Assembly: GCA_029547145.1 (NCBI GenBank)
Contig: JAKPPV010000026.1
Span: forward strand, 62,001-126,000
From: Methanobacteriota archaeon
GTDB taxonomy: Archaea > Halobacteriota > Methanomicrobia > Methanomicrobiales > Methanospirillaceae
DNA: 64,000 nt
Direction: 5' to 3'
The notes beneath the pieces were generated by a model. It made no database searches, was not told where the DNA came from, and saw only the letters and a program-made list of their open reading frames with translations. Of the stretch, positions 1-8,349 are shown in pieces. Each line of letters begins with the position of its first letter. Within the stretch, counting starts at the first letter, position 1. The position numbers and the translations under genes were made by a program.

Positions 1-71
1 TTGGCCCCGCGCACCCGCCCCGTTTCTCTCCTCAGGACCGGTACGGGCGGTTGCGGCGAATGGTGAGGTGA

Positions 72-821
72 ATGGAACCGGTCAGTGTTCGATACTGTAC
101 CGACGGACCGTTCGAGGGTCCGGCGGTCCTGATCGAGGGGCTTCCCGGCATCGGCCAGGTGGGCAAGGTCGTCGTCGACCACATCCTTCACGAACTCCCT
201 GCCGAAAAGGTGGCCGAGATCCACTCCTCGTATTTTCCTCCCCAGGTCGTGATCGGCCAGGACGGTACCTGCCGGCTGGTCAACAACGAGGTGTGGCGGC
301 ACCGGACCGTTTCGATGACCTATTACTTCCTGGTCGGTGACTGCCAGAGTCTCTCTCCCGAGGGGCATTACGCCCTCACCGAACGGTACCTCGACTGCGC
401 CGAACGGTTCGGTGTCACGAGGATCTATACGCTCGGCGGGTACGGAGTCGGGCGACTCGTCGATGCTCCCCGCGTTCTCTCTGCCGTGACCCATCCGCAC
501 CTCCGTCCCGCCGTCGAGGAGGCCGGCGGCGTCTTCGAGCGGGACGAACCCGGAGGCGGGATCATCGGCGCCGCCGGTATGCTGCTCGGGCTCGGGGCCC
601 TGCGTGGATTTGAGGGCGTCTGCCTGATGGGCGAAACGTCCGGGTACCTCGTCGACCCGAAGTCGGCCCATGTCCTCCTCCAGGTCCTCTGTCGCCTGAC
701 AGGTCTCGAGATCAACCCGGACCGGTTGCAGGACCGGGCTCTGGACATGGAACAGGTCCTCGAGCAGGTCCGGCAGTCCGAGCGGGTCCGGCAGAACGAC
801 GAGCTCTCGTACATCGGGTGA
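72..821 (+). CDS. PAC2-family proteasome-assembly-chaperone-like protein
   Basis: A 249-residue protein that I assign to the PAC2 family (archaeal relatives of eukaryotic proteasome assembly chaperones). The N-terminal GLPGIGQVGK stretch (about residues 23-32), the later YTLGGYG segment and a GAAGMLLGLG glycine-rich stretch are typical of the family. The archaeal members are cytosolic; a direct role in 20S proteasome assembly is inferred, not shown. A GAGGTGA ribosome binding site lies just before the ATG. Its stop overlaps the start of the EndoQ-like gene (GTGAGGATG region), so the two are probably co-translated. No membrane segments or signal peptide are visible. Confidence 0.85.
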   Translation: MEPVSVRYCTDGPFEGPAVLIEGLPGIGQVGKVVVDHILHELPAEKVAEIHSSYFPPQVVIGQDGTCRLVNNEVWRHRTVSMTYYFLVGDCQSLSPEGHYALTERYLDCAERFGVTRIYTLGGYGVGRLVDAPRVLSAVTHPHLRPAVEEAGGVFERDEPGGGIIGAAGMLLGLGALRGFEGVCLMGETSGYLVDPKSAHVLLQVLCRLTGLEINPDRLQDRALDMEQVLEQVRQSERVRQNDELSYIG

Positions 822-1948
822 GGATGGAGCTGAACACGGATCTCCACCTTCACTCTCCCTACGCCCGTGGCGTGAGCCCGCGGATGCAGCCCGAGACCCT
901 GATCGCCGCCGCGTCCCGCAAGGGTATCGGCGCGATCGGGACGGGTGACGCCCTCCATCCGGCCTGGCGCAGGGCATGGACCCCGATCCTTGAGAACGAC
1001 CTGGGGATCGTGGTGGTTCCAACGGTCGAGGTGCAGGCGGAACGACGGGTCCATCACCTGGCACTCTTTCCGGACTTTGAGGCGGTCGAAGCCTTCGGCG
1101 ACCTCCTCGCAGAGGGCGGGGGCCGGTTTGAGAACGATGGACGCCCCCATCTCCGGATGACCGGTACAGAGGTGGTTGCGGCAGCACACGAGACGGGGGG
1201 TCTCGCGGGCCCGGCGCATGCCTTCACCCCCTGGACCGGTTGTTTCTCCGCTTTTCCGAGTATCCGCGGCTGCTACGGTGACGAACCGATTGACTTCCTG
1301 GAACTCGGCCTCTCCGCCGATTCCTCGTATGGCGCGGGGATCTCGGAACTCCACAGGGTCCCGTTCATCTCGTCGTCGGACGCCCACTCCCCCGAGCTCC
1401 ACCGAATCGGGAGGGAGTTCACGCGCCTCGATGTCCGGGAGGTTTCACCCGGGGGGGTTTTAGAAGCGCTCCGCCAGGGACGGGTGATCATGAACGTGGG
1501 ACTCTTCCCTGAGGAGGGGAAGTACAACGAGACGGCCTGCACGAGGTGCGGGCGGCACGTCACCCTCTCCGAGGCGATTACCGCCGGATGGCGGTGTCCT
1601 GTGGACGGAGGCCTCTTGAAGAAGGGGGTCCGGGATCGTGCGCGCGAGCTCTGGGACGACGATCCCCGCCCGCGTCCGCCGTATCTCCACCTGATCCCGC
1701 TCGGTGAGGTGATCGCCGTCGTGCTCGGTGTCGCCTCGCCGAATGCCCGGTGTGTGCGGGTAGTCCACGAAGCCTTTCTCGAGCGGTTCTCCACCGAGAT
1801 CGCCGTGCTGGTGGACGAACCGATCGACGAGCTGGTCGGTGTTCATCCTGCCGTCGGGCGGGCGATCGGCGCGCTGCGCGAGGGAAGAGTGGTCCTGCAT
1901 CCCGGCGGCGGCGGCATCTACGGCACCTTCCAGCTCCTGATGGCCTGA
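818..1948 (+). CDS. EndoQ-like PHP-domain endonuclease
   Basis: A 376-residue PHP-superfamily protein resembling archaeal endonuclease Q, which nicks DNA 5' of deaminated bases (uracil, hypoxanthine) and abasic sites. The metal-binding motif DLHLHSPYARG sits at residues 8-18; further metal-ligand candidates are HLALFPDF, GPAHAF and SSSDAHS. A central zinc-ribbon-like segment has CTRCGR and later RCPVDGG: the usual fourth cysteine of a CxxC pair is Asp here. The length is somewhat shorter than the roughly 420 residues of characterised EndoQ. The start overlaps the PAC2 gene by four bases. A role in DNA repair is inferred from family membership. Confidence 0.8.
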   Translation: MRMELNTDLHLHSPYARGVSPRMQPETLIAAASRKGIGAIGTGDALHPAWRRAWTPILENDLGIVVVPTVEVQAERRVHHLALFPDFEAVEAFGDLLAEGGGRFENDGRPHLRMTGTEVVAAAHETGGLAGPAHAFTPWTGCFSAFPSIRGCYGDEPIDFLELGLSADSSYGAGISELHRVPFISSSDAHSPELHRIGREFTRLDVREVSPGGVLEALRQGRVIMNVGLFPEEGKYNETACTRCGRHVTLSEAITAGWRCPVDGGLLKKGVRDRARELWDDDPRPRPPYLHLIPLGEVIAVVLGVASPNARCVRVVHEAFLERFSTEIAVLVDEPIDELVGVHPAVGRAIGALREGRVVLHPGGGGIYGTFQLLMA

Positions 1949-2005
1949 TCGCGGCTCACAGGGATACCAATAACCTTTTCCTCCACCCGGGCAAATACAA
2001 AAGAC

Positions 2006-2182
2006 ATGCTCGTCATCAGGAGGGAGATCTGCGGATACTGCGGTTGTTGCGTCTCTGTCTGCCCCCGGGGTGCGCTTGAGTTGATCGACGCCTATCTCTC
2101 CGTCGAAGGAGAATGTTCCAGCTGTGGTATCTGTGCCAGGGCCTGTCCCCTCGGTGCGCTGGAGGTCGCTGATGAGGCCTGA
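2006..2182 (+). CDS. 2[4Fe-4S] ferredoxin, partner of geranylgeranyl reductase
   Basis: A 58-residue ferredoxin, short enough to be missed by length cut-offs. Two complete cluster motifs are visible: [12 protein letters not shown] (residues 9-20) and [12 protein letters not shown] (38-49). It overlaps the next gene by 11 bases, so translation is coupled. In Methanosarcina acetivorans a ferredoxin encoded beside geranylgeranyl reductase supplies the electrons for full saturation of archaeal lipids; the same arrangement here supports that role. The ATG at 2006 is preceded by an A/T-richer stretch (gcaaatacaaaag) that could be a promoter element for a short leader. Confidence 0.92.
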   Translation: MLVIRREICGYCGCCVSVCPRGALELIDAYLSVEGECSSCGICARACPLGALEVADEA

Positions 2183-3365
2183 ATACGACCTTCTCGTGAT
2201 CGGAGGGGGTCCGGGCGGCGCCCTCGCCGCCAGCACGGCGGCAGAGGCAGGCCTCTCGGTCGGCCTGGTGGAGAAGCGTCCGGCGATCGGTGTGCCGATC
2301 CGGTGCGCCGAGGGCGTCGGACGCGACCTGCTCGAGGAGTTTATGGACCCCGATCCGGCATGGATCTCCGCCGAGATCGACCGTGCGGTGATCGTGGCGC
2401 CCGACGGGTACCGGATGTCCCTCGAACCCTCGATGGCGGGGAGCGAGGTCGGATACGTGATCGACCGGAAGCGGTTCGATCGCGAGCTGGTCATGAGGGC
2501 AGGAGAGGCAGGCGCCGACATCCAGGTCAAGACGCGTGCGATCCTGCCGATCATGGAGAACGGAACGGTCTGCGGAGCGCGGATCGAGCAGAACGGGCAT
2601 GTTCAGGACGTTCGCGCCAGGGTGGTTGTGGCGGCGGACGGGATCGAGTCCAAGTTCTCCCGGTGGTGCGGGGTTGACACAACCGTGCCGCTGGCTGAGA
2701 TCGAGACGTGCGTCCAGTATCTGATGACCGGGATCGATATCGACGAGGCTGCGACGGTCTTTCACCTGGGGAACGAGATCGCCCCCGAGGGCTACGTCTG
2801 GGTCTTTCCGAAGGGCCCCCGGACCGCGAATGTCGGTATCGGGATCAGCGGTAGAAAGAGCCGTGACGGGCACCGCCCGATCGACTACCTCAACCGGTTC
2901 GTCCGGTCGAACTTCCCCGACGGGCGCGTGGTCGAATGGATCATGGGCGGGGTCTCTGTCTGTCCTCCGCTCGAGAAGACGGTTGCCGACGGGCTCATGA
3001 TCGTCGGAGATGCCGCCCGTGTCTCGGATCCGATCACGGGGGGCGGGATCTACAACGCGATGTTCACCGGGCGCCTTGCGGCACAGGTGGCCGCCGATGC
3101 GATCGCAAAGGGCGATGTATCGGCGGGAGCGTTGATGCCGTACGACTCGGGCTGGCGGACATCGAAGCTCGGTTCAGCCCTCCGTCGCAACTACCGGATC
3201 AAGGAGTACTTTATTCGACTTACGGACGAGAAACTGAACCGCCTCGTGCATTCGATCTCCCGCCTAGACCTCGCAAAGTTCTCGACCCTCGAGATCATCA
3301 AGGAACTGATCAGGCATGATCCGGGTCTCCTGCTTGAGCTGAAGGCGATCCGCGAGCTCCTCTAG
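2172..3365 (+). CDS. Geranylgeranyl reductase family flavoprotein
   Basis: A 397-residue FAD-dependent reductase that saturates the geranylgeranyl chains of archaeal ether lipids (digeranylgeranylglycerophospholipid reductase type). The Rossmann FAD-binding motif [11 protein letters not shown] begins near residue 11; the family-typical RCAEGVG segment and the C-terminal [14 protein letters not shown] flavin-contact motif are present. I chose the ATG at 2172 rather than the upstream in-frame GTG at 2124, because residues before [13 protein letters not shown] lie inside the ferredoxin gene and do not look like this family. It is membrane-associated in function though without clear transmembrane segments. 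Confidence 0.93.
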   Translation: MRPEYDLLVIGGGPGGALAASTAAEAGLSVGLVEKRPAIGVPIRCAEGVGRDLLEEFMDPDPAWISAEIDRAVIVAPDGYRMSLEPSMAGSEVGYVIDRKRFDRELVMRAGEAGADIQVKTRAILPIMENGTVCGARIEQNGHVQDVRARVVVAADGIESKFSRWCGVDTTVPLAEIETCVQYLMTGIDIDEAATVFHLGNEIAPEGYVWVFPKGPRTANVGIGISGRKSRDGHRPIDYLNRFVRSNFPDGRVVEWIMGGVSVCPPLEKTVADGLMIVGDAARVSDPITGGGIYNAMFTGRLAAQVAADAIAKGDVSAGALMPYDSGWRTSKLGSALRRNYRIKEYFIRLTDEKLNRLVHSISRLDLAKFSTLEIIKELIRHDPGLLLELKAIRELL

Positions 3366-3372
3366 GCGGGTG

Positions 3373-4020
3373 ATGATCGCTGGTGTCGATGAGGCGGGCA
3401 AGGGCGCCGTCCTCGGGCCGCTCGTCGTCGCAGCCCTTGCGGCCCCGGACTGGGGTGCTGTGCGGGAGTTCGGCCGGCGCGACTCGAAGGCGCTGACACC
3501 CAGGCAGCGCGAGTCTCTCTACGACGATATCGTCGCCTCTCTCCCGTTTGCGGTGGTCGAACTGACCGCACCCGAGATCGATGGCGCGCGCCGGAACGAG
3601 AGCATGAACGCGATCGTTGCGGGTGCACACGCATCCGCCGTCCGTCGACTGGTCCTTCTGGGCCTGTCGATCAGCGTCGTCTACCTCGACGCATGCGACG
3701 TCCGTGAAGGGAGGTACGCGACCGACGTCGGGCGCCGGATGGGTGGCGGAAGCTCCGTACTTGCCTCGCACCGGGCCGACAGTACCATCCCGATCGTCGC
3801 CGCCGCCTCCATCGTTGCGAAGGTCAGTCGGGACCGGGCGATCGAGGCCCTTTCTGCGGAATATGGTCCGATCGGCAGTGGCTATCCTTCCGACCCGGTG
3901 ACCCGCCGGTACATCGAGAGCCTCCTTGTGGAGCGCGGTCCGCTCCCTCCTCTGGTCCGGGCCACCTGGCGCACCGTCTCGGCCCGTCGTCCCGCCTCCG
4001 GCCAGACGACACTCGTATGA
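3373..4020 (+). CDS. rnhB: Ribonuclease HII
   Basis: A 215-residue ribonuclease HII, which cleaves the RNA strand of RNA-DNA hybrids and removes misincorporated ribonucleotides. The N-terminal catalytic motif GVDEAGKGAVLGP gives Asp6 and Glu7; the third acid is in YLDACDV and the IVAAASIVAKVSRD block is diagnostic. A GTG three bases upstream (3370) is an alternative start that adds one Met. The gene follows geranylgeranyl reductase by only a few bases and is probably in the same transcript. Length and motifs are normal for archaeal enzymes. Confidence 0.95.
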   Translation: MIAGVDEAGKGAVLGPLVVAALAAPDWGAVREFGRRDSKALTPRQRESLYDDIVASLPFAVVELTAPEIDGARRNESMNAIVAGAHASAVRRLVLLGLSISVVYLDACDVREGRYATDVGRRMGGGSSVLASHRADSTIPIVAAASIVAKVSRDRAIEALSAEYGPIGSGYPSDPVTRRYIESLLVERGPLPPLVRATWRTVSARRPASGQTTLV

Positions 4021-4032
4021 CAGGAGCCCACC

Positions 4033-4040
4033 TTTTATAT
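4033..4040 (+). promoter_or_regulatory. Candidate TATA box of site-2 protease gene
   Basis: TTTTATAT centred near 4036.5. Archaeal TATA boxes lie about 26 bases before the transcription start, which predicts initiation near 4063, downstream of the first ATG (4054) and just before a second ATG (4066). Confidence 0.5.
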
Positions 4041-4053
4041 CGGTCGTTCGACC

Positions 4054-5394
4054 ATGCTTGAGAGAATGGACTGGGTCACGGATGCCGCCGGGGCACTCTC
4101 AACGCCCCTGGGCCGGCTCGTGCTGCTTCTCGTCGCGATCTATGTCGTCCTCGTCGTCTACCTCAAGAGGTCGGGGCGCTATGCGGATCACGTGCTCTTC
4201 TACGGTCCGATCCTTGCCCTGAAGACGACGAGGGTGGGCTTCTTTGACATCTTTCGGAGAATCTCCTCGCCCCTGAGGCTCTACGCGAGCCTCGGGGTGG
4301 TCGCCGTCGCGCTCGTTTCGTTCTTCGTCGCGTTCAGCCTTCTCTTCTCGTTTCAGCTCCTGCTCGTGACCCGTCCCGAACCGACCCAGATCATCGCCCC
4401 GCAGAACATCCTCCTGATCCCGGGCGTCAACGAGTTCGTACCGGGCACGCTCGCCGTCTGGCTCGCGCTCGTCATCACGCTGGTGGTCCACGAGTTCGGG
4501 CACGGCATCCTCTCCCGCGTCGAGGGAATCCGGGTGAAGGCGGCGGGCGTGCTCCTGGCGGTGATTCCGATAGGGGCGTTCGTCGAACCGGACGAGGAGG
4601 AACTGTTCAAGGCGCCCCGGGGAGCCAGGATGCGGATGTACGGTGCCGGTATCACCAACAACTTTGTCGTCGGCCTCCTGAGCATCCTTCTCATGATCGC
4701 GCTCGTGGGCATGGTCACCCCGGTGACCACTCCGATCATCCACGGTGTCTACAAGGACTCACCGGCATACAACGCCTCGGTTCCTTCGAACGCGGTCGTC
4801 GTGGCGCTCAATGGAACGCCGGTGCACGCCCGGGACGAGATCGGACGCCTCCTCTCCCCGAGCCGTCCGGGAGACATCGCCGAGCTCACCGTCGAGGCGT
4901 CCGGACAGCGATCGACGCACAGGCTCGTTCTGGCTCCCTGGCCGGGTAACGTCTCAGCGTCGGGTTTCATGGGGATCGAGTACTACGATGGCGCCGCACT
5001 CCAGGCGTACGTGCGGCAATCCTTCAACCCGTTCGGCATCCTGCAGTACCTGTTCATGCCGTTCAATCCCTCGCCGGATGCCCGCGCTCTACGGATCCTG
5101 GGTTTTCCCGGGGCATCCGCATCCGCGTACCTCGATGCCCCCTTTGTCGGGTTCTGGACACTCGTACATCTCTGTTTCTGGTCGGGCTGGATCAACCTGA
5201 ACGTCGGGATCTTCAACGCGCTCCCCATGCTCCCGTTCGACGGGGGCTATATCTTCAAGGAGGCGGTCGGGAGCCTGCTCGCCCGGATTCGCCTCGAGCG
5301 TCTCTCACCCTATATCGTCGGCGGACTCTCCTGGCTGATGGCGGTGACCATGATCTCGCTGATCGCGCTCCCGTACCTCTTCCAGTTCTTCTGA
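4054..5394 (+). CDS. Site-2 protease family (M50) membrane metalloprotease
   Basis: A 446-residue intramembrane zinc protease. The HEFGH motif is at residues 146-150 (His146, Glu147, His150), and the second metal motif NALPMLPFDGG begins at residue 388, with Asp396 the likely zinc ligand. Several hydrophobic segments surround both motifs, and a PDZ-like region (about residues 225-300) separates them. Substrates are unknown; related enzymes cleave membrane-anchored regulators. The TATA position suggests that the true start may be the ATG at 4066 (MDWVTD) rather than 4054. It lies upstream of the HtpX/Psp cluster, but 220 bases and a separate promoter intervene. Confidence 0.9.
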   Translation: MLERMDWVTDAAGALSTPLGRLVLLLVAIYVVLVVYLKRSGRYADHVLFYGPILALKTTRVGFFDIFRRISSPLRLYASLGVVAVALVSFFVAFSLLFSFQLLLVTRPEPTQIIAPQNILLIPGVNEFVPGTLAVWLALVITLVVHEFGHGILSRVEGIRVKAAGVLLAVIPIGAFVEPDEEELFKAPRGARMRMYGAGITNNFVVGLLSILLMIALVGMVTPVTTPIIHGVYKDSPAYNASVPSNAVVVALNGTPVHARDEIGRLLSPSRPGDIAELTVEASGQRSTHRLVLAPWPGNVSASGFMGIEYYDGAALQAYVRQSFNPFGILQYLFMPFNPSPDARALRILGFPGASASAYLDAPFVGFWTLVHLCFWSGWINLNVGIFNALPMLPFDGGYIFKEAVGSLLARIRLERLSPYIVGGLSWLMAVTMISLIALPYLFQFF

Positions 5395-5616
5395 GTACCT
5401 GTCGTTCCTCTCCTGGATCCCCGGCGGATACGCGGTCTTTTTCGTCGGCACCATTCCAGCATACCGGTATAACATCCCGGTTGAACCCACCGAACGGCGG
5501 TAGATTTTATCCTCCCTGGACTCGCCAGAATGTACCGAAAATGAAGATCGACCGCTCCCGCGGAGGGCGGGGCCGGATCCTTCAGACCGGTACGGGATGC
5601 ACGGGGGATTGAAACG

Positions 5617-6495
5617 GTGGTGCGCTGGCACAGGGATCTCGGGCTTCAGGCGAGGATGGCGCTCACGCTGTTCCTGCTCGCATTGGTATATCTCCTCTTC
5701 GTCGGTTTCCTCGTCATGCTGGATGTTGGAACCCTTCTCATCCTCGCGATCGTCGGGGCGATCCTTCTTGTACAGTATTTTTTCTCGGACAGGATGGTTC
5801 TCTCCACGATGGGCGCCCGTCTGGTCTCTGAGGAGACGGAACCTCACCTCTACCAGGTGTTGACACGTCTCTCCTCGATCGCCGGGATGCCTCGCCCCAG
5901 GCTCGCGATCGTGAACTCTCCCGTCCCCAACGCCTTCGCGACGGGGCGGAACCCCTCCCGCTCGGTCGTTACCGTGACGACGGGATTAGTGCGCATACTC
6001 AATCCCGACGAGCTCGAGGCGGTGATCGCCCACGAGCTGAGTCACATCAGGAACCACGATGTCGTGGTGATCACCCTGGCGACGTTCCTGTCGACCATCG
6101 CCTTTACCATCTTCAGGAACTGGTTTCTGTTCGGCATTGGTGATCGCGACCGAAGGGCGTCCTCGCTGATGTTGCTTCCCCTCGTGGCGGGCACAACCTG
6201 GGTAGTCAGCCATCTCCTGATCCTGGCACTTTCACGGTACCGGGAGTTCACCGCCGACCGTGGTTCGGCCGTCATCACGGGTCGCCCCTCGCACCTTGCC
6301 TCTGCCCTTGCCAAGATCAGCGGTCTCATGGAGAGGGTGCCCAGACGGGACCTCCGGGAGGTCGAAGGAATGAACGCGTTCTTCATCATCCCTGCCATCT
6401 CGGGATCGTCCTTCTTCAACCTTCTCTCCACCCACCCCCCGGTTGAGGCACGGATCGCGGCACTCGTCCGCATCGAGCAGGAGATGGAGGCCTGA
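5617..6495 (+). CDS. htpX: HtpX-like M48 membrane zinc metalloprotease
   Basis: A 292-residue membrane protease of the HtpX family, which degrades damaged membrane proteins. Two transmembrane segments occur near residues 13-31 and 35-52, the HELSH zinc motif is at 139-143, and further hydrophobic segments follow near 155 and 185. The third zinc ligand is probably the Glu in SRYREFTADRGS. Start is GTG at 5617 (or the adjacent GTG at 5620); no ATG gives a better fit. PspAB follows after three bases, so they form a two-gene operon. A T-rich element at 5504-5511 (attttatc) is a candidate TATA box with a leader of about 80 bases. Confidence 0.93.
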   Translation: MVRWHRDLGLQARMALTLFLLALVYLLFVGFLVMLDVGTLLILAIVGAILLVQYFFSDRMVLSTMGARLVSEETEPHLYQVLTRLSSIAGMPRPRLAIVNSPVPNAFATGRNPSRSVVTVTTGLVRILNPDELEAVIAHELSHIRNHDVVVITLATFLSTIAFTIFRNWFLFGIGDRDRRASSLMLLPLVAGTTWVVSHLLILALSRYREFTADRGSAVITGRPSHLASALAKISGLMERVPRRDLREVEGMNAFFIIPAISGSSFFNLLSTHPPVEARIAALVRIEQEMEA

Positions 6496-6498
6496 CGG

Positions 6499-7071
6499 AT
6501 GGGGCTGCGCGATCTTCTCGATGCGGTGCTCGGCACGACCCGCCTTCCCGAGGCGGACAGCGACCGGCTCTTTGCGATCTCGACGGCGGTCGTGACGATG
6601 CAGACGTCGCTCGACCTCGAGCCGTCCGGATCTGCCGGGCTCTGTTTCAAGCCGATCGAGTCGTCAGGTTCCGCCGCTGTCCGGGCGGAGATCGAGGACC
6701 TGCTGAATATTACCGCGCGGGAGACGTCCAGTGCGTTCAGGATCGTGACGGATGCCTATCATTTCAACTGGGTGATCCTGGAGGACCCGGATTTCGAGGA
6801 CCTGGTCTCCGGTATCCATATCGTGAGCCAGACCCTGATCGAAAGGGGCCTCGGGGCCTACCTGCTCTGCGCCGTCTTCCGGTTTGGACGCGATCGAAGG
6901 GTCTACTGGATCTATCACTTCAAGCAGGGACGTTATTACCCGTTCGTCCCCCTCTCCGACTCGACCCGGGACGCTGCATTCGAGTTCAGGCTCCGCTCCC
7001 TGCTCGAACGCGAACTCCCGATCGAGAACGAGGTCGAGAGGTGGTACCCTCTCTGGGGGATCCCGCTGTAG
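6499..7071 (+). CDS. pspAB: PspA-associated protein PspAB
   Basis: A 190-residue soluble protein recognised as PspAB, known from actinobacterial and archaeal phage-shock-protein neighbourhoods. The opening MGLRDLLDAVLGTTR, the GLCFKPIES segment, the LLCAVFRF strand and the closing ERWYPLWGIPL match the family well. The biochemical function is unknown; association with PspA and HtpX in envelope stress is inferred from conserved gene neighbourhood, which is reproduced here (three bases after htpX, facing pspAA-pspA). Confidence 0.85.
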   Translation: MGLRDLLDAVLGTTRLPEADSDRLFAISTAVVTMQTSLDLEPSGSAGLCFKPIESSGSAAVRAEIEDLLNITARETSSAFRIVTDAYHFNWVILEDPDFEDLVSGIHIVSQTLIERGLGAYLLCAVFRFGRDRRVYWIYHFKQGRYYPFVPLSDSTRDAAFEFRLRSLLERELPIENEVERWYPLWGIPL

Positions 7072-7120
7072 GTGAGCCCCGAACTCCCTGGGAGATATCG
7101 CGAAAGGGCCGGCAGGTTTC

Positions 7121-7399
7121 TTACCCTGCGAAGATCCCGGTCCCCCTGAAGACGTCCCGTGCCTCGATCAGCGTCATATCGGCGGGGGGGACGATGACGT
7201 CCGATTCGACCAGTTCGTCGTCGGGGATACGCTCTCCTTCCCTCTGGATCACCCCGATGAGGCGAGAGAGTTCCTTTTTGAACAGCTCGTCCTCTCCCCT
7301 CTGAACGAGTTCCACGATCCTGTTATCGATCGTGTTGAGGGTATCGAAAAGGCTGCTGTTTACCCTGTACTGTCCGTCTCCCATGATCCGGATGATCAT
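7121..7399 (-). CDS. pspAA: PspA-associated protein PspAA
   Basis: A 92-residue protein of the PspAA family, a small partner conserved beside PspA. The opening IRIMGDGQYRV and the central LFDTLNTIDNRIVELV segment are family hallmarks. Its ATG overlaps the pspA stop as ATGA (7396-7399), so it is translated by coupling with pspA. Its stop lies about 50 bases from that of pspAB on the opposite strand. Function is unknown beyond association with PspA. Confidence 0.88.
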   Translation of the reverse strand: MIIRIMGDGQYRVNSSLFDTLNTIDNRIVELVQRGEDELFKKELSRLIGVIQREGERIPDDELVESDVIVPPADMTLIEARDVFRGTGIFAG

Positions 7400-8094
7400 C
7401 TTCCCTCCTCCCTCTTCAACCTCGAAAGGTCCTCCTCGACCCGTGTTCTGGAACCGATCGCCTCCAGTTCGCGTGCGATCTCGTCCTGTCCCCCGGTGAT
7501 GTCCTCGAGCGTCCCCTTCTCTATCAACTCGTCCAGGGCCGCAGAACGGGCCTTCATATCGCTGGTCTTGTTCTCCGCACGCTCGATCGCAACTCCGATG
7601 TCGGCCATCTCCTCGCTGATTCCTGAGACGGATTCACTGATCTTGACCTGCGCCTCGGCGGCGGAGTACTGCGCCTTAATCGTCTCCTTCCTGGTGCGGA
7701 AGACCTCCACCTTGGTTGCGAGCCGCTTCTCCGCCTCCACCAGTTTCTCCTCCTCTGCCTCGAGGGTGGAGATCTCCTGATCGAGCGCGGACACCTGGCC
7801 GTCGATCGCACTCTTCCGTTCGAGCGCGAGGCGGGCAAGGTCCTCCCTGTCGGCCCTGATCGCCTCCCGGGCCTGCCTCTCCAGGGTCGCGCTGCTCTGG
7901 AGCAGTTTTGCCCGCTGGAGCTGGAGTCGTTTCTTCGAGGTGGCGACGTCGGCGACGCCCCGCTTCACGTTCTGGAGCAGCTGGAGCTGCTTTTCGTACG
8001 AGTAATCCAGCGTCTCCCGGGGGTCCTCAGCGGCATCGATCAGCCTGCTCATCTTAGCCCTGATAACGGTCCCCATCCTGTTCAATAAACCCAC
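7396..8094 (-). CDS. pspA: PspA/IM30 (Vipp1-family) membrane-remodelling protein
   Basis: A 232-residue, almost wholly helical protein of the PspA/IM30 family, an ESCRT-III relative that binds and repairs stressed membranes. The N-terminal amphipathic helix MGLLNRMGTVIRAKMSRLID is characteristic. I chose the GTG at 8094: a strong AGGAGG lies nine bases upstream of it, whereas the in-frame TTG at 8103 directly abuts that same site. pspAA follows with an ATGA overlap. A likely TATA box (aaggtatatc on the minus strand, 8161-8170) would give a leader of about 45 nucleotides. Confidence 0.95.
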   Translation of the reverse strand: MGLLNRMGTVIRAKMSRLIDAAEDPRETLDYSYEKQLQLLQNVKRGVADVATSKKRLQLQRAKLLQSSATLERQAREAIRADREDLARLALERKSAIDGQVSALDQEISTLEAEEEKLVEAEKRLATKVEVFRTRKETIKAQYSAAEAQVKISESVSGISEEMADIGVAIERAENKTSDMKARSAALDELIEKGTLEDITGGQDEIARELEAIGSRTRVEEDLSRLKREEGR

Positions 8095-8160
8095 TTCTTC
8101 CAACCTCCTGCATTAATGGCGCACCGACTGCAGCAGTCTGGAGTTACGAACGAGACGTGA

Positions 8161-8170
8161 GATATACCTT
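8161..8170 (-). promoter_or_regulatory. Candidate pspA promoter TATA element
   Basis: AAGGTATATC on the minus strand. Predicted initiation is near 8138, leaving about 45 nucleotides before the pspA GTG start with its AGGAGG site. The rest of the 255-base gap (8095-8349) shows no gene. Confidence 0.45.
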
Positions 8171-8349
8171 TCCCCGTCCTGGAGGTCTGCAGGAGCAGAA
8201 CAGGTCCTGAAACCCGGTGAGACCATCGATCCAAAGCCTCCCGGGATCCGCGGGGACTGCACGCGTCAGACCATGGGGTTGGAGAGAGGGGAAGAACACC
8301 CAGAGAGAGGTCGCCGATCCCCCGTGTATACCGTTTGGAGGCTACCCTT

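Noticed and set aside
425-1402. A 325-residue minus-strand frame
   Set aside because: It is antisense to the PAC2 and EndoQ-like genes, Arg/Pro-rich and without motifs; long antisense frames are expected at this GC content.
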